This document shows, piece by piece, positions 1 through 10,967 of a DNA stretch of 64,000 nt. The DNA comes from Pomphorhynchus laevis (taxonomy: Eukaryota; Acanthocephala; Palaeacanthocephala; Echinorhynchida; Pomphorhynchidae): positions 186,001 to 250,000 of the forward strand of contig WNNJ02003230.1 of assembly GCA_012934845.2 (NCBI GenBank), read 5' to 3'. Under the pieces are notes generated by a model that saw only the letters and a program-made list of their open reading frames with translations, was not told the DNA's origin and made no database searches. Every line of letters starts with the position of its first letter. The stretch's first letter is position 1. The position numbers and the translations under genes are program-made.

Positions 1-7
1 ATAATTT

Positions 8-118
8 TTCAAAAACGGCATGAAATATCAAAATGGCATGAAATATCAAAAACAGCATGAAATATCAAAAACGGCATGAAATATCAAAAACGGTATGAAA
101 TATCAAAAACGGCATGAA
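8..118. repeat. 19-bp minisatellite, about 6 copies
   Basis: Unit aaaaacggcatgaaatatc recurs at a spacing of 18-19 bp, with single-base differences between copies. It lies just upstream of a 5'-truncated Penelope-like element and may mark its insertion junction. It does not resemble a known telomere repeat. Confidence 0.9.
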
Positions 119-173
119 ACCATAAAGAACCGGTGTAAAAAGCTTTATTATGAAATAAGTTAATCATAATGAT

Positions 174-905
174 TTGAATGTAAATGCAACATATAAACGT
201 AGTTACTTTAGTTTAGAAACAATTATTACAAGTCACTGTTTTATAATGGATAAAAAGGGTATAAAAATTGAATCAGATAATAAAACTATACCTATATTAT
301 ATTGGAATCCAAAATTACATAAAAATCCAATAAAACCTAGGTTCATATGTAGTGATTTTAAATGTACATTGAAATCACTTTCTGTCTATATGAATAAAAT
401 ACTTAGAGTAATTAAAGCACACTTCACAAAATATTGTGAGCTAATCGAAATTAATGCTGGTATACAACACTATTTTAATATTAATTCTACAAAAGAAATT
501 TTAGAACAGACAAAAGGAATAAATTTTCAAAATATAAATACATACGATTTTAGTACTCTTTATACAAATCTAAGTTTAGTAGATATTAAAGATGCATTAG
601 AAAAATTTATGAATCTTATATTCGGAAAAAGATATACACATATGTTATAATAATATTATAACAGCTATCTAACAAAAATTAAACTATCAAGTAAATATGA
701 ATATATGGATAAAATTGAATTAATAGAATCCTTAAATATTTTGATAAATCAAAATTATTTAAAAGTAGGGACATCTATATTTAGACACGTAAAAGGTGTT
801 CCAATGGGTGGTAATAGTAGCCCAATTATAGATGACTTATTTTTAAACTTTATAGACTATAAATTTGTTCATTACTCTTCAAAAAATAAATATAAACTAA
901 ATAAA
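174..905 (+). mobile_element. Penelope-like element, RT fragment (copy 1)
   Basis: Broken piece of a PLE reverse transcriptase. Visible in order: the fingers motif YWNPKLHKNPIKPRF, the palm A-like motif YDFSTLYTN, and the palm B-like motif GVPMGGNSSP. The K-hK-P and GxPMG patterns are typical of PLE reverse transcriptases rather than LINE or LTR ones. The region encoding the YxDD motif and C-terminus is missing: near 905 the sequence switches to an inverted PLE 3'-end fragment. The N-terminal part is also absent. A minisatellite precedes it. No GIY-YIG endonuclease is visible. It is a relic with several breaks, closely related to the copies at 16355 and 38100. Confidence 0.8.
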
Positions 906-907
906 TC

Positions 908-1010
908 GTATCAGCTAACTGAATCTACTTACATTATTTATAAATTAAAATAATTCTAAATAAACATTAAATAATTAAATTATAATTAATAATTATAAAT
1001 AATAAAAAAT
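908..1010 (-). mobile_element. PLE 3'-end fragment
   Basis: The string cagctaactgaatctacttac is the reverse complement of the conserved PLE 3' terminus (GTAGACTCAGTTAGCTGAT), also found near 3654, 17761, 34085, 37091, 38101, 47300 and 59915. AT-rich 3'-UTR-like sequence follows. It abuts PLE copy 1 in the opposite orientation. Confidence 0.55.
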
Positions 1011-1137
1011 TGTTATACAAGATTTTAAAAAAGTTTAAATTTAAAATTGAAATTGCGTACTGATCATATTATTAAATCAACTACTTGCAATTCGCTCATT
1101 TTTCGTAATTGAGGATAGTAGAGACTATAATATTTAC

Positions 1138-1376
1138 TTTATATTTTAATAATTGATGTTTTGCTATGTGTTCTGACATCGATTGCCTGTAGTTTACTAT
1201 TGTGTCCTCTAACGCGATTTTTATAAAAGGCAAATTTTTCATTTTCGATTCGTACAGTTCGATTACTATTATTTTATTACCTTCCTCATCTCGTGATATT
1301 TGTTGATGCATAACTTGATTAACATAATATGGATCATATGATTTAGCACAAATCAAATAAGATAAACTCATATCGG
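1138..1376 (-). CDS. Candidate internal exon of an unidentified host gene
   Basis: On the minus strand an open frame of 79 codons runs from an acceptor (..TGACTATAG) to a donor (AAA|GTAAAT). The peptide has ordinary protein composition, for example SLSYLICAKSYDPYY, then EEGNKIIVIELYE, then LEDTIVNYRQSMSEH, unlike the low-complexity translations around it. It starts after two codon bases and ends in phase 0. I do not recognise the family. No neighbouring exon on this strand could be joined inside the window; the gene may continue beyond base 1. A short unspliced gene is less likely because no in-frame ATG opens it well. Confidence 0.4.
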
Positions 1377-1599
1377 CTATAGTCAAGTCCAATAAATATT
1401 AGTTTCGATTACGCGTTGCACTTACAAAAGTGATTTCGTTCATTACTGATAATAAATATTTTTTATCTCAACAATTTCTGCTTTCAATTGAGTCAAAGAA
1501 GGATTAAAGGTTAGTGATCTTGCAAATATCTCTGTTTCTAGCACGGAAGGTGAACTCCCTCCTGTGCCAAAATTTACTAACTTGGTAGTGATAAAGATG

Positions 1600-3420
1600 A
1601 AAAAATCATTGAAGAAAATCTCTCTCTTTAAACTTTTTTGAGAGAGTTTGCTTTGAAATTTCAGAAGAGAGTTCTTTCCAATTCTATTCTATTCCTCGAA
1701 GCGGAAGTTCGAATTTCTTTTTCTTCTCCAGATCTATCTTACTCATATCTTGACTACTTCACAACAAACTTGTCTGACTATGGCTCGGCTGATTATAGGC
1801 CCATTCAAGCAACTTTAAAAGTTTCGAATTTTCCTGCATATGCCTCTGGTGAAGATATTGAACACTTCGAAAAGGACTTTAAGGTAGCAAACACTCGTCC
1901 CATTATGGGAGAAAATATTCTAGTAATTTCGTTCTGCTCCACTGCCGTGGATAATGCTGAGCTTTTGCTAACAGCAAGTACAACCCATTATTGCGTTACA
2001 ATTTGGTTTTTACAGTAATTGAGGCAGACTCACTTACGTTCTCACATTGTAATAGATGCCATGGATGGGGACACTGGGCCTACACTTGTTATAGGCCCCA
2101 TACTTGTGGTGTATGTGGGGGTGGGGCAGTCAACGAGGGAAAATGTGCCATCTTCCCTTAATGCTCCAACTGTGGAGGACCCCACCCAACTTGATATAGA
2201 CGTTTCTCCTTATTCAAGGCTTATAAAAGACGACACATCGGCACACCGGCACCTAGACCAGCTGCTTTGCTGTAGCCTCGGCTAATCCTTGTGAAGTAAG
2301 AATGACCGATCGCTATATTGTGACTTTGATGGATACAAAAATGCAGATCTTGAAAGATGAATTTCAAACCATTGTTGTCAACTTACTAAAAGAATACGCG
2401 GAATCGCGTTCCCCCCTTACTGTTTCTCGATGGTCAAGAGACCACAGAGGTCCAATAGGAGGCCTAATGTAAGACCGTCATTAGCTCCGAAGAAACTTGC
2501 AAGGACTACTGGATCGCAATGGGCGATAGCCCCGGGAAATTAAGACAATGCCTATGGGCAAGTATCTTCTCCTGGTAGAGATGGGAATGAGAAGGGCAAC
2601 ATTTTCTACCCTGGCTCATGTAAGGGGTAGACATCCCACTCCAGCTGAATTAACACAATGCAAAGTAGTCAAGAGCCTTTAAAACTGAATATCCTTCAGT
2701 AGAACTCGAGAGATGCTTCTGCCCTTAGCCTTCTATCTGGTAAAGAGCAGATATTATAGTCCTTCAGGAACGCGGTCTGTTCGACTCCCCCAGGACATTA
2801 CTCCATTTATCCCTAAACACATTTATACCCACTTTACTCTGTACATAACCCCACCTCACTTTTTAATTCAAGGTATTCTAACCCTAGTTAAATGCTCCTT
2901 AAGATCTTCCCTCCTGTTAAACTATTCTTGTCCATCTCTGTCTTGTTTAGCTACATCGCTCAGTAAAAACGGTAAACGCATCAGCATAGCCAATATCTAT
3001 ATCCGGCCAGGATAAATTCACAAGAATCGTGACCTCCTGGATCGTTTATGGTAGTGGTTATGACATGTTACTTTGTGACTTCAACGACACTACTGGTCGT
3101 TGGATTAATTCAGCAATCCACAGGAACAGGAACGACTTTCTTATTCACAAACCACCGTTCTCCGCCTTTCATTGCTCAACAACTAATTCTCTCCTCGACA
3201 TATTACTAATACATAAAATGTGGTTTTTGAAATCCGTCTGTACTGAGCAGTCGCGCTAAATACTGACACCTCTCATAATCTAATTCATTGACAGATAGAT
3301 AAAGATACGTTCCTTAGAGAAGGAGAGTTCACTTTGATACAATCATAGTGGCTTTCTTTCAGGCAGCTATCCAAACTATTCCCCAGAATTGGTAATGAGA
3401 CTTTGACCGAATTTATCATA
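1600..3420 (+). mobile_element. Degenerate APE-type LINE (Jockey/CR1-like), ORF1 and endonuclease
   Basis: Two modules of a non-LTR retrotransposon lie in order. At 1638-2300 is an ORF1 (gag-like) region ending in CCHC knuckles: CNRCHGWGHWAYTC, then CGVCGGG...C, then CSNCGGPHP. At 2700-3260 is an AP-endonuclease-like region with a LLxCDFN core (MLLCDFNDTTGRW), an RN pair (HRNRNDF) and a C-terminal SLLDILLIH block. GC content is higher than in the flanks. Reading frames are interrupted by many stops and shifts. No RT domain follows, so the copy is 3'-truncated or too decayed to see. Family assignment is by motif only. Confidence 0.65.
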
Positions 3421-3639
3421 ATTTATGTAAAATGATAAAGAAAATATATTCCTATAAAATCTAAGAAATCCTTGAATTGGTTGACAACTGTATATGTTCT
3501 ATGCATACGTATGCTGTTTTGAACATATATGCACAATTTGATAATAAAGGCCCGAATTTGTGAACAAATATTAAGCCAATTTGCTAAAACGTAATTAAAT
3601 TAAAACAATTATTATGAAATATAAATTAAAAATAATTAT

Positions 3640-3700
3640 TTATAAATTATATAGACTCAGTTAATTGATCTGACTACTTTGATAAAAGACTTCAAAGGTT
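3640..3700 (+). mobile_element. PLE 3'-end fragment
   Basis: Contains atagactcagttaattgatc, a variant of the conserved PLE 3' terminus, after an AT-rich UTR-like run. Confidence 0.45.
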
Positions 3701-3821
3701 ATTTATATTTCAGTGAATTGAAAACCTATACCAAACAAATAAAAATTAAAAATATTTTTAATATTTCGACAGAACAAATCTTTAATAATCAGGAATATTT
3801 AATCGTAATCAGTTAATTATT

Positions 3822-4135
3822 ATGTCATCACCAGTTGAGCAAAGTGCTTGTTTAATAGGTGGGATCACAACAATTAAATTAATTACAGACATGCCTAAAC
3901 AAAAAAAGCATTAATTCAATATAGCTGGTCTAACAATTATAATAGGGTATCTGTCCATGCACTTATTCAACTTATTGAAGTAGATGATCAGATTGTTGAA
4001 GCCAGAAGTATTTTCAAAAGTCTGACGACAGGCTTAGATAAGCGGCATGTCTGTTTGTGCTGGATTCGAAGTTCTCGCAGCATCAAAGGATGACCAATCA
4101 ATTGAGGCAAATCTCGAAGGCTTTGCAGGTTACTG
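3822..4135 (+). pseudogene. Decayed coding segment, unidentified
   Basis: An ATG at 3822 opens a 30-codon frame (MSSPVEQSACLIGGITTIKL..). A second frame continues at once with protein-like sequence (ALIQYSWSNNYNRVSVHAL, then LIEVDDQIVEARSIF), and a third frame finishes with VCAGFEVLAASKDDQSIEA and a stop. Composition in all three parts is coding-like. Two frame changes within 300 bp suggest a frameshifted pseudogene. An alternative for the first break is a very short intron (GT at 3858 to AG at 3887, 30 nt). I cannot name the parent protein. Confidence 0.4.
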
Positions 4136-4329
4136 ATTGTTAGCTCAATTGTTAATTAAAGGAAATTCTATGAAGATAGGAAAATATAAGCAAATTATTA
4201 TATATTATTCAGATAGCGAATTTGCTATCTGAACAATTACTTTTCCAACGTACTAATAAACAATGTATTTTTAAACTGTTAATTAACAATTACTTTTTCA
4301 ATATTATTTATTATCAGCAATTGCTATTT

Positions 4330-5640
4330 CAACGTAGCTTTCTGAATTAATCACTAACTAATTACCATGAATTTTCAATTTATAAATTTTATTATTATGC
4401 ATTATGCACTTTTTAGAATCTAAAATTACGTCGGTCACTTTTTATCTTTTTATTGAATTGAAAGTTAAATATTTATTAAAATATTTACAAAATATGTCAT
4501 TATTTAATGCATAATGTTTTAAAATATAGTTTAATTATATAATTTAAAAGTCAATTTCTGTGAGTAAATATAACTGATTCAATATTAATAATTAATCTCA
4601 TGTTTTGTTTTTTCGATTTGTTCTGTCGAAATGTTGTGAATAAATTCAATTTTCATGGGTTGCATTTGATTTTCAAACTTATATAAAGTTTTTGAACTTT
4701 ATAATTACAAAATATCATTATTTAATGCATAATGTTTCAAAATATAGTTTGATTATATAATTTAAAAGTCAATTTCTCTGAGTAAATATAACTGATTCAA
4801 TATTAATAATTAATCTAATATGCTTTGTTTAGATTTGTTCTGTCGAAATGTTGTAAATAAATTCAATTTTCATGAACTGCATTCGCTTTTTCAATTTAAT
4901 AAAATAATGAAATACCAGCAGATATAATTCCAATCAATATTTTCAACGTAGCTTTATGAATTAATCACTAACTAATTACCATTTAATATTTCTGATTATG
5001 ACAGATTTGTTCTTTCGTAATATTAAAAATAAATTCAATTTTAATTTGATGATTATGCCCTTTTCAATTCAATGAAATTATCAAAACCAGCAGTTTTTGA
5101 ACTTTCTAATTACAAAATATGTCATTATTTAATGCATAATGTTTCAAAATATAGTTTGATTATATAATTTAAAAGTCAATTTCTCTGAGTAAATATAACT
5201 GATTCAATATTAATAATTAATCTAATATGCTTTGTTTAGATTTGTTCTGTCGAAATGTTGTAAATAAATTCAATTTTCATGAACTGCATTCGCTTTTTCA
5301 ATTTAATAAAATAATGAAATACCAGCAGATATAATTCCAATCAATATTTTCAACGTAGCTTTATGAATTAATCACTAACTAATTACCATTTAATATTTCT
5401 GATTATGACAGATTTGTTCTTTCGTAATATTAAAAATAAATTCAATTTTAATTTGATGATTATGCCCTTTTCAATTCAATGAAATTATCAAAACCAGCAG
5501 TTTTTGAACTTTATAATTACAAAATATGTTATTATTTAATGCAATAAGTTTTTAAAAATCTAGTTTAATTATACAATTTAAAAGTCAATTTCTGTGAATA
5601 AATATTACTGATTCAATATTAAATAATTAATTTAATATAA
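4330..5640. repeat. Satellite-like tandem repeat, unit about 406 bp
   Basis: The block beginning tttgaacttt recurs at 4691, 5096 and 5503, giving periods of 405 and 407 bp. The units 4740-5095 and 5145-5500 are almost identical. Landmarks in each unit are aatgcataatgtttc, tagatttgttctgtcg and caacgtagctttatg. A partial, more diverged unit precedes (from about 4330) and another follows (to about 5640). No ORF or ribozyme core is visible in the unit. Confidence 0.9.
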
Positions 5641-6790
5641 ACACAATTAATTAACTATATTAATTTTAATAAACTAAATTAATTTAGTAATTGACTATTA
5701 GTTAATTTACTTAATTTAGTTTCGAAATTTGTTAATTTATTAGTTAACACTGAAATTCCTAAATTTGCTGAAAAATGTGATTATTTCGACACGGTTAGTG
5801 TTATAGAATGATGTTTCCTTAACTTATAAGACATTAAAACATCAGCCCTGGAAAGTGATGCTTAGTAATTGAAGAGTGTGAACATCTTACATAAAATTCA
5901 GACTTAAAATCCAAACTATTTTAAAGATTTTTTATGAAATTTAAATATTTTCCATAATTTTGAATTATTTTTATCTAATAATAAAGCAACTATCACAAAG
6001 TTTTTATTAAGACATTTAATTTTTTGTAATAAAACTGTTAATTAATGTCATTTTTCGTTTCGTTTTTGTATTGATCAGTTATAAATCTTCTCACTGTATT
6101 ACGCATATTATAGTTCGTCTGCGTCTTCCACCACATCCTCCATGGTACATTGTCATTCGCTTGCTTAGTTTATTTAGTTTTATTTCAAATAGTTTTAATG
6201 AGAGTTAAACACACAAGAAAAATCAAGCTTATATAGTAAATTTCGTAATTGTTGCGGAGATATCTTAAAATTTAATACACCCACCTGGTCACCTAAGAGA
6301 TATTTACATTAAAACAAATTGCATTAATATGATGATGCAAAGGTTGATATTTGCTTCTAAAATGTTAAAAGAGAAAATGTTGTAAAACAAACGCCATTAA
6401 TTTTTGATACAACATTACTTTGCTACATAATATTTTGACATAAAAATGGCTTTAATTACTGTCGACATAAATTAAAAAGTTCACGTTTATTTTTAGTTTA
6501 ATAAAGGACGGTACTTATACTTTGAATCGAATACATGATGCCTTTAACCAATCGCCTGATATTAATACTAATTTAATTTTTAAAGAGGAAATGCTTATTA
6601 TTTTAACTTTATAAAATGACATTAAATAATGAGTCATGAAAATTATATACAACAAAGTAGCTAATTTTTTAATTTTAATTCTCATATTTTGATTTTTATT
6701 TTGTTTCATGAATGGCAGCGAAAGTTAATTTAAGCAACGAAACCCCAAGTTGCGATAGTAATCTATCGCAATATAGATTGCCCGTTGTAA
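5640..6790. other. AT-rich stretch, no gene seen
   Basis: Low-complexity AT-rich sequence with scattered short ORFs of Lys/Ile/Asn composition only. No splice-bounded coding island was found. Confidence 0.6.
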
Positions 6791-6799
6791 GTTTAGTCT

Positions 6800-7212
6800 C
6801 AGTCAATTAAACTAGGTGACGATAAACAATTAAATTTTTTGAAAATAAAATTAAAAAAAAATTGCAAATAATAAATTGTGTCTAAGTCTTGTCTATTGCT
6901 CGTCCCCTCAACCGTGCCCAGAACGCAACTAGCGTTACCGCGTTGGATGGCAACGCTCAGCCTCTGCAGCAGGAAATCCGTGGACCGCCGCTCTCCGGTC
7001 ACTGCTGCTATCCGCCGACCTATTTAGTGCATTAGGCCTTCCGCCTCTGGGTCCAACGCACCAAGCATTTCCACGCCGACCGGCACAAAATTGTAGATCG
7101 GTGTCAAGCAGGCGTATTTGCTGCGTTTCTTGTCCTCTGCTCCACTGGCTACCGCTCCCGGTGCGGTAGCCAGTGGAGCAGAGCAAATGGATATTTTGAA
7201 AATATCCATTTG
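6800..7212 (-). mobile_element. Retroelement protein C-terminal fragment with terminal palindrome
   Basis: A GC-rich island encodes, on the minus strand, a segment like the C-terminus of retroelement polyproteins: IYNFVPVGVEMLGALDPEAE, then IGRRIAAVTGERRSTDF, then LLQRLSVAIQRGNASCVLGT. From memory, FVP..VE.LG and LQRLSVAIQRGNA..VLGT recur at the end of many invertebrate retrotransposon ORFs; which class I cannot decide. The copy is broken. At its edge lies a perfect hairpin (7139-7179, arms gctccactggctaccgc) and then a palindrome, caaatggatatttt and its complement (7186-7214). Confidence 0.5.
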
Positions 7213-7214
7213 TT

Positions 7215-9205
7215 TCTTTTAATTGGAATTATTTATAGAATAGAACCAAAGAAACAACAATTTATTCGATAAATTCAGTTCAACAATATCTGCTGCTATC
7301 ATCAAGAACAACTGTTTCACAACACGCAAAAGTTTTTATTAAAATACTTATCGAAAACAAAAAAACCTTGTACGAGAAACTATCGCATCAAATGTATTAA
7401 ATCAAATTGCATTTATCACACCAAATTACATTAAAATAAAATTTTCTAGTCATGAAAACTGTTTCACAACATTATAGATATCAAGCTAGATAATTTTTAA
7501 ATTGTAATTTATTTGATTTTCATTTTGTCTCGTGAATTGCAATCAAAGTTAAGTAAAGCAATAAGCAACCAAATTGCTATACAAATAAGTAATTTGCTAT
7601 CAGTAGACATCAAAAGCCATATTGAAAGCGATGGATTGTGCTTTCGTGTCCTAAAAACAAATATACATTTATATTGATTAAAATTAATAAATTTGATTAA
7701 AATTTAGCTCATGCTTTTGATAATACATTCGGCATTTTTGTATCAGTATCAATTGGTGGAATTACTTATTGGTGATTAAGCGTCTTGTTTATGTAATTTT
7801 CGCTTATATCTTCAACGTCGCCTTAGCATGATAAATATCCATTTTCAAATTGAATTTAACTTGATTTGTTTAATTGAATTTAAATAATTAAGCCACTTTA
7901 GTTGAATTATTCTATGAAAAACATTTAAGCAAAAGTTGACACATTTTCACATTGTGGTCGAAAATGTATAAATAGATATAATGAAGTGTGTACAATGATC
8001 CTGCATGAAGATCAAAAAATTATATTTCAAAATTGAGTCATTAAACCTGTAAATAAAAAACACGATCTTAAAAATCATTTCAAATGCAAGTAAAGGTTCG
8101 ATTTAAAATGCAAAGTTTACCAAGTATTTGACAATATAATTTAATTTTTGAAAGACAAAATTACTGACTTTAGAAGATAAAAATTCTTACCGGTGAATAA
8201 ACAGTTTTGGTTAGATTTCTTATCTTTAATTATAGACATAAAAACATCATTTTAACCTAGTACGAGATATCAACCATCGCCTTTGTCCAACAATATATAA
8301 TTAATCATAATGTATTGCTAGGTCTACACTTCAAGTACAAAACGACAATTACTCATTGCTATTAGTTTTGTTATAGAATCTTCATTGAAAGTTTTAAGAA
8401 TTCCACTGCATAAATTAATATTTTTAAATATATTTTTAAAATATAAATTATAAATAAACTACAATAAAACATCGTCTTTTAAATTATCTTTATAACAAGT
8501 TTAAATATAATAAATACATAAATTCATTCAAATATTAAAATGAACTGATTTTTAATGCGCACACATAACATCAGAATGTAGTTTGTTTAGTCAGATAGCC
8601 GTCTAAATAGCTGTCTTGTATAGAGAAAATATTAAAGAAAGTAGTTACTTTTTGTCATTTCATAAGTAGAAAATTAAGAAAATATAAGATAAATTGATTT
8701 CAATAAACATTTCATTTCCCTTTAATTTAATTGCTGTATTAAAATTTGAGCATTTTGTCAATTTAGTTTTTATTTTTATTGTATATTCCTTTTATTTCTT
8801 TTTATTACTATTCATTCTATAATATTGGATTCATGTGATCTACATTTATTGTTTTTATGCCAGCAATGCTATATATTGGTATATAGCAATAATATTGCTA
8901 TATACAATGGTATATTTACCTTGTTTTACCTCTGTCTGTATATTTTAAACTGACATATCCATGGTTACGTTCTTGTTCAAATAAAATTTTAAGTAAAATC
9001 TGCTATTTATTGTTTCAGGTATCAATTCAAATATAAATTAAAATTAACTTTCTCGCCGTATTCCACTAATGTTTTGAAAATTACTCAAATTAGCTACAAA
9101 ACATCTACATTTCGAATGAATTCTACACATTTAACATATTCTATCTACCCAGTTATTTCTTAAAATTATTAGACAAATATATTTATATATTCATTGACTA
9201 TGAGA
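7215..9205. other. AT-rich stretch, one duplicated block
   Basis: No coding island was recognised. It includes the left copy (8492-8726) of a 235-bp segment repeated almost identically at 11173-11407. Confidence 0.55.
8492..8726 (+). repeat. 235-bp dispersed repeat, copy 1
   Basis: Starts ataacaagtttaaatata and ends tttcatttccctttaat. The copy at 11173-11407 differs at only a few bases, for example acataacatcag against acgaaacatcag. No ORF. Confidence 0.9.
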
Positions 9206-9465
9206 TTATTCTCATCCGCCTGTTCGTTCATTGTTCAATTCGATGTTGGAGTCATCGGAGGGTATCTGAGATAGTCTATGAAAGGACCATTCCTACGGCT
9301 GATGCAAGCCTGCCAATTATTTAGTTGTTGATCGACGAATGTCAAACATACGTTGCCTGAGTCGCTCCACTAATATGCTAATTGGCAATATATGCCAGCT
9401 TAATACTTAATCGACTGGCACCTAACGGCCCAAAAATAACTGGGAATCCCAAAATCTGAAATTTA
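9205..9465. other. GC-raised island, unidentified
   Basis: Base composition rises sharply (for example ctcatccgcctgttcgttc and gactggcacctaacggccc). All six frames are interrupted. It is probably an old transposable-element fragment, but no family could be supported. Confidence 0.3.
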
Positions 9466-10019
9466 AAAAAAATAAATAAATATAAAATTACAAATTTAAT
9501 TTATCAATGTACTCACCTATCATATATTAGAAACCTATAAGTATTAATAATCTGATAATAATTTAGGCGAAAAGTAAAATAAAATACGCTGTTCACGTAA
9601 ATCCAAAAAACGACTTTAGTTTAATAATAAACTCGAAACTTGCTAGATTATTATTTTTTATAATAACTATTTCATACTAATTTTGAACAATCAAATCCAT
9701 TTTTTATCACATAACAAAGCTTATATTTCTCTAAATTACAGAAATTAAAATTATTTTTAATTTTTTTTTAATTTAATTTATAAATTTGTTTGACTAACAA
9801 ATATTAGAAAACTATAAAGTACTATTTTTTATTTAAGACTAATGAATGCTATATTTATCGTAATTATTACTCAAAAGATATAAATCAAATTAGCTTATTG
9901 AAACTAATTATATTACAGAAATGCTAAAATTATACATGGTCAATGTATTGAACGGCTAGAGTACACATATTGTTTTAGCTTTTGTTAGAGCTCACGTATT
10001 GTAAATTAAATTTGAAGCA

Positions 10020-10480
10020 TTGTGGTTTGCATTGATTTCTGCACAGTGTAATGATTAACACACATTGTGTGTCAAAGGTACTTAGATCTAGAAAATTTCT
10101 AGCAAACTAGGTACATTCTTCACCAAAAGGATCATTAGCTAAGAGCACTGGCTTATGCCAGCGCATTCTCTGTACATTTATCAATATAAATAAATATATT
10201 TATTATATATTAACAATATAAATGAAGTATATAAAAATAAATTATAAACTGATGATGCATATGAAGAAATATGTCAGCGGATGTGTTAATGGAAATTTAG
10301 CACTAAATAATATTATGACTATTTGAATGTAAATTGTTTAAAATGTTATTTTCAACTCAAACAATTTACTAAACTTATTTAAATTATAATTAATCATTAT
10401 CAAAATTATTACCAAATTATTCAAATTTGTGGTTTGCATTGATTTCTGCACAGTGTAATGATTAACACACACATTGTATA
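10020..10480. repeat. Direct repeats of about 50 bp flanking an insertion
   Basis: The block starting tgtggtttgcattgatttct occurs at about 10021-10070 and again at about 10430-10478, nearly identical (one has an extra ca in the acacaca run). The sequence between them (about 10071-10429) contains a retrozyme body fragment. This may be a long target-site duplication or a local duplication. Confidence 0.7.
10085..10172 (-). mobile_element. Retrozyme body fragment (array-B subfamily)
   Basis: On the minus strand this reads gaatgcgctggcataagcca, then gtgctcttagctaatgatcc, then tagtttgctagaaattttct. It matches the inter-ribozyme body of array B at about 60630-60705. The hammerhead core itself is not included. 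Short hairpins (ctggcataagccag; ctagaaattttctag) are kept. Confidence 0.75.
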
Positions 10481-10838
10481 TCTCATGCGTAAAACTTCGA
10501 CAAAAGCATATTGTCGCTTTTATAAATATCTCGTTAAATAATAAGGTTTTCATTTCATTTTTAAGACGTTCTCTCGACAAAACTTTTAAAGTTTATACCG
10601 ACACTTTTCTTCGGTTCATTCTTGCTGATAACTCACATTTTCTATCGAACATGTTGGAACTCTATTAGATATCAGATCACAAAAGCGTCATTACCATCAA
10701 AATAAATTTTGTATATTATATTTGTATTAAATTATATTACTAGATTATGTGTTTATTTTTAAACTAAATTATTTGCTAAAGCTAAAAATTAGCTGTTTTT
10801 CACTTCGATTTTTTATTCAAAGAGCCTAAGCATATAAA

Positions 10839-10881
10839 ATGGATAATAAAAACGTGATCCGAAACGAGTCAATATTAAAAG
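10839..10881 (+). CDS. Candidate initial exon
   Basis: An ATG opens 14 codons (MDNKNVIRNESILK) that end at a donor, AAAAG|GTAAATAA, in phase 1. The same layout (short ATG exon, purine-rich G|GT end, phase 1) is seen at 24258, 28696 and 43428. The next exon is not proven; the phase-compatible exon-like block at about 14781 is a possibility, with the transposon at 10968-12353 in the intron. Very short, so the support is weak. Confidence 0.25.
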
Positions 10882-10967
10882 GTAAATAAATGTTTTTAAT
10901 TTTAATGCTTTGAGTGTATGATTTTCAATACTTTGTATTGCCGTTGTTAAAATTCTAAATATTCTAA

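Noticed and set aside
6515-6709. 64-codon minus ORF rich in Lys/Ile
   Set aside because: Low-complexity AT-driven frame without supporting signals.
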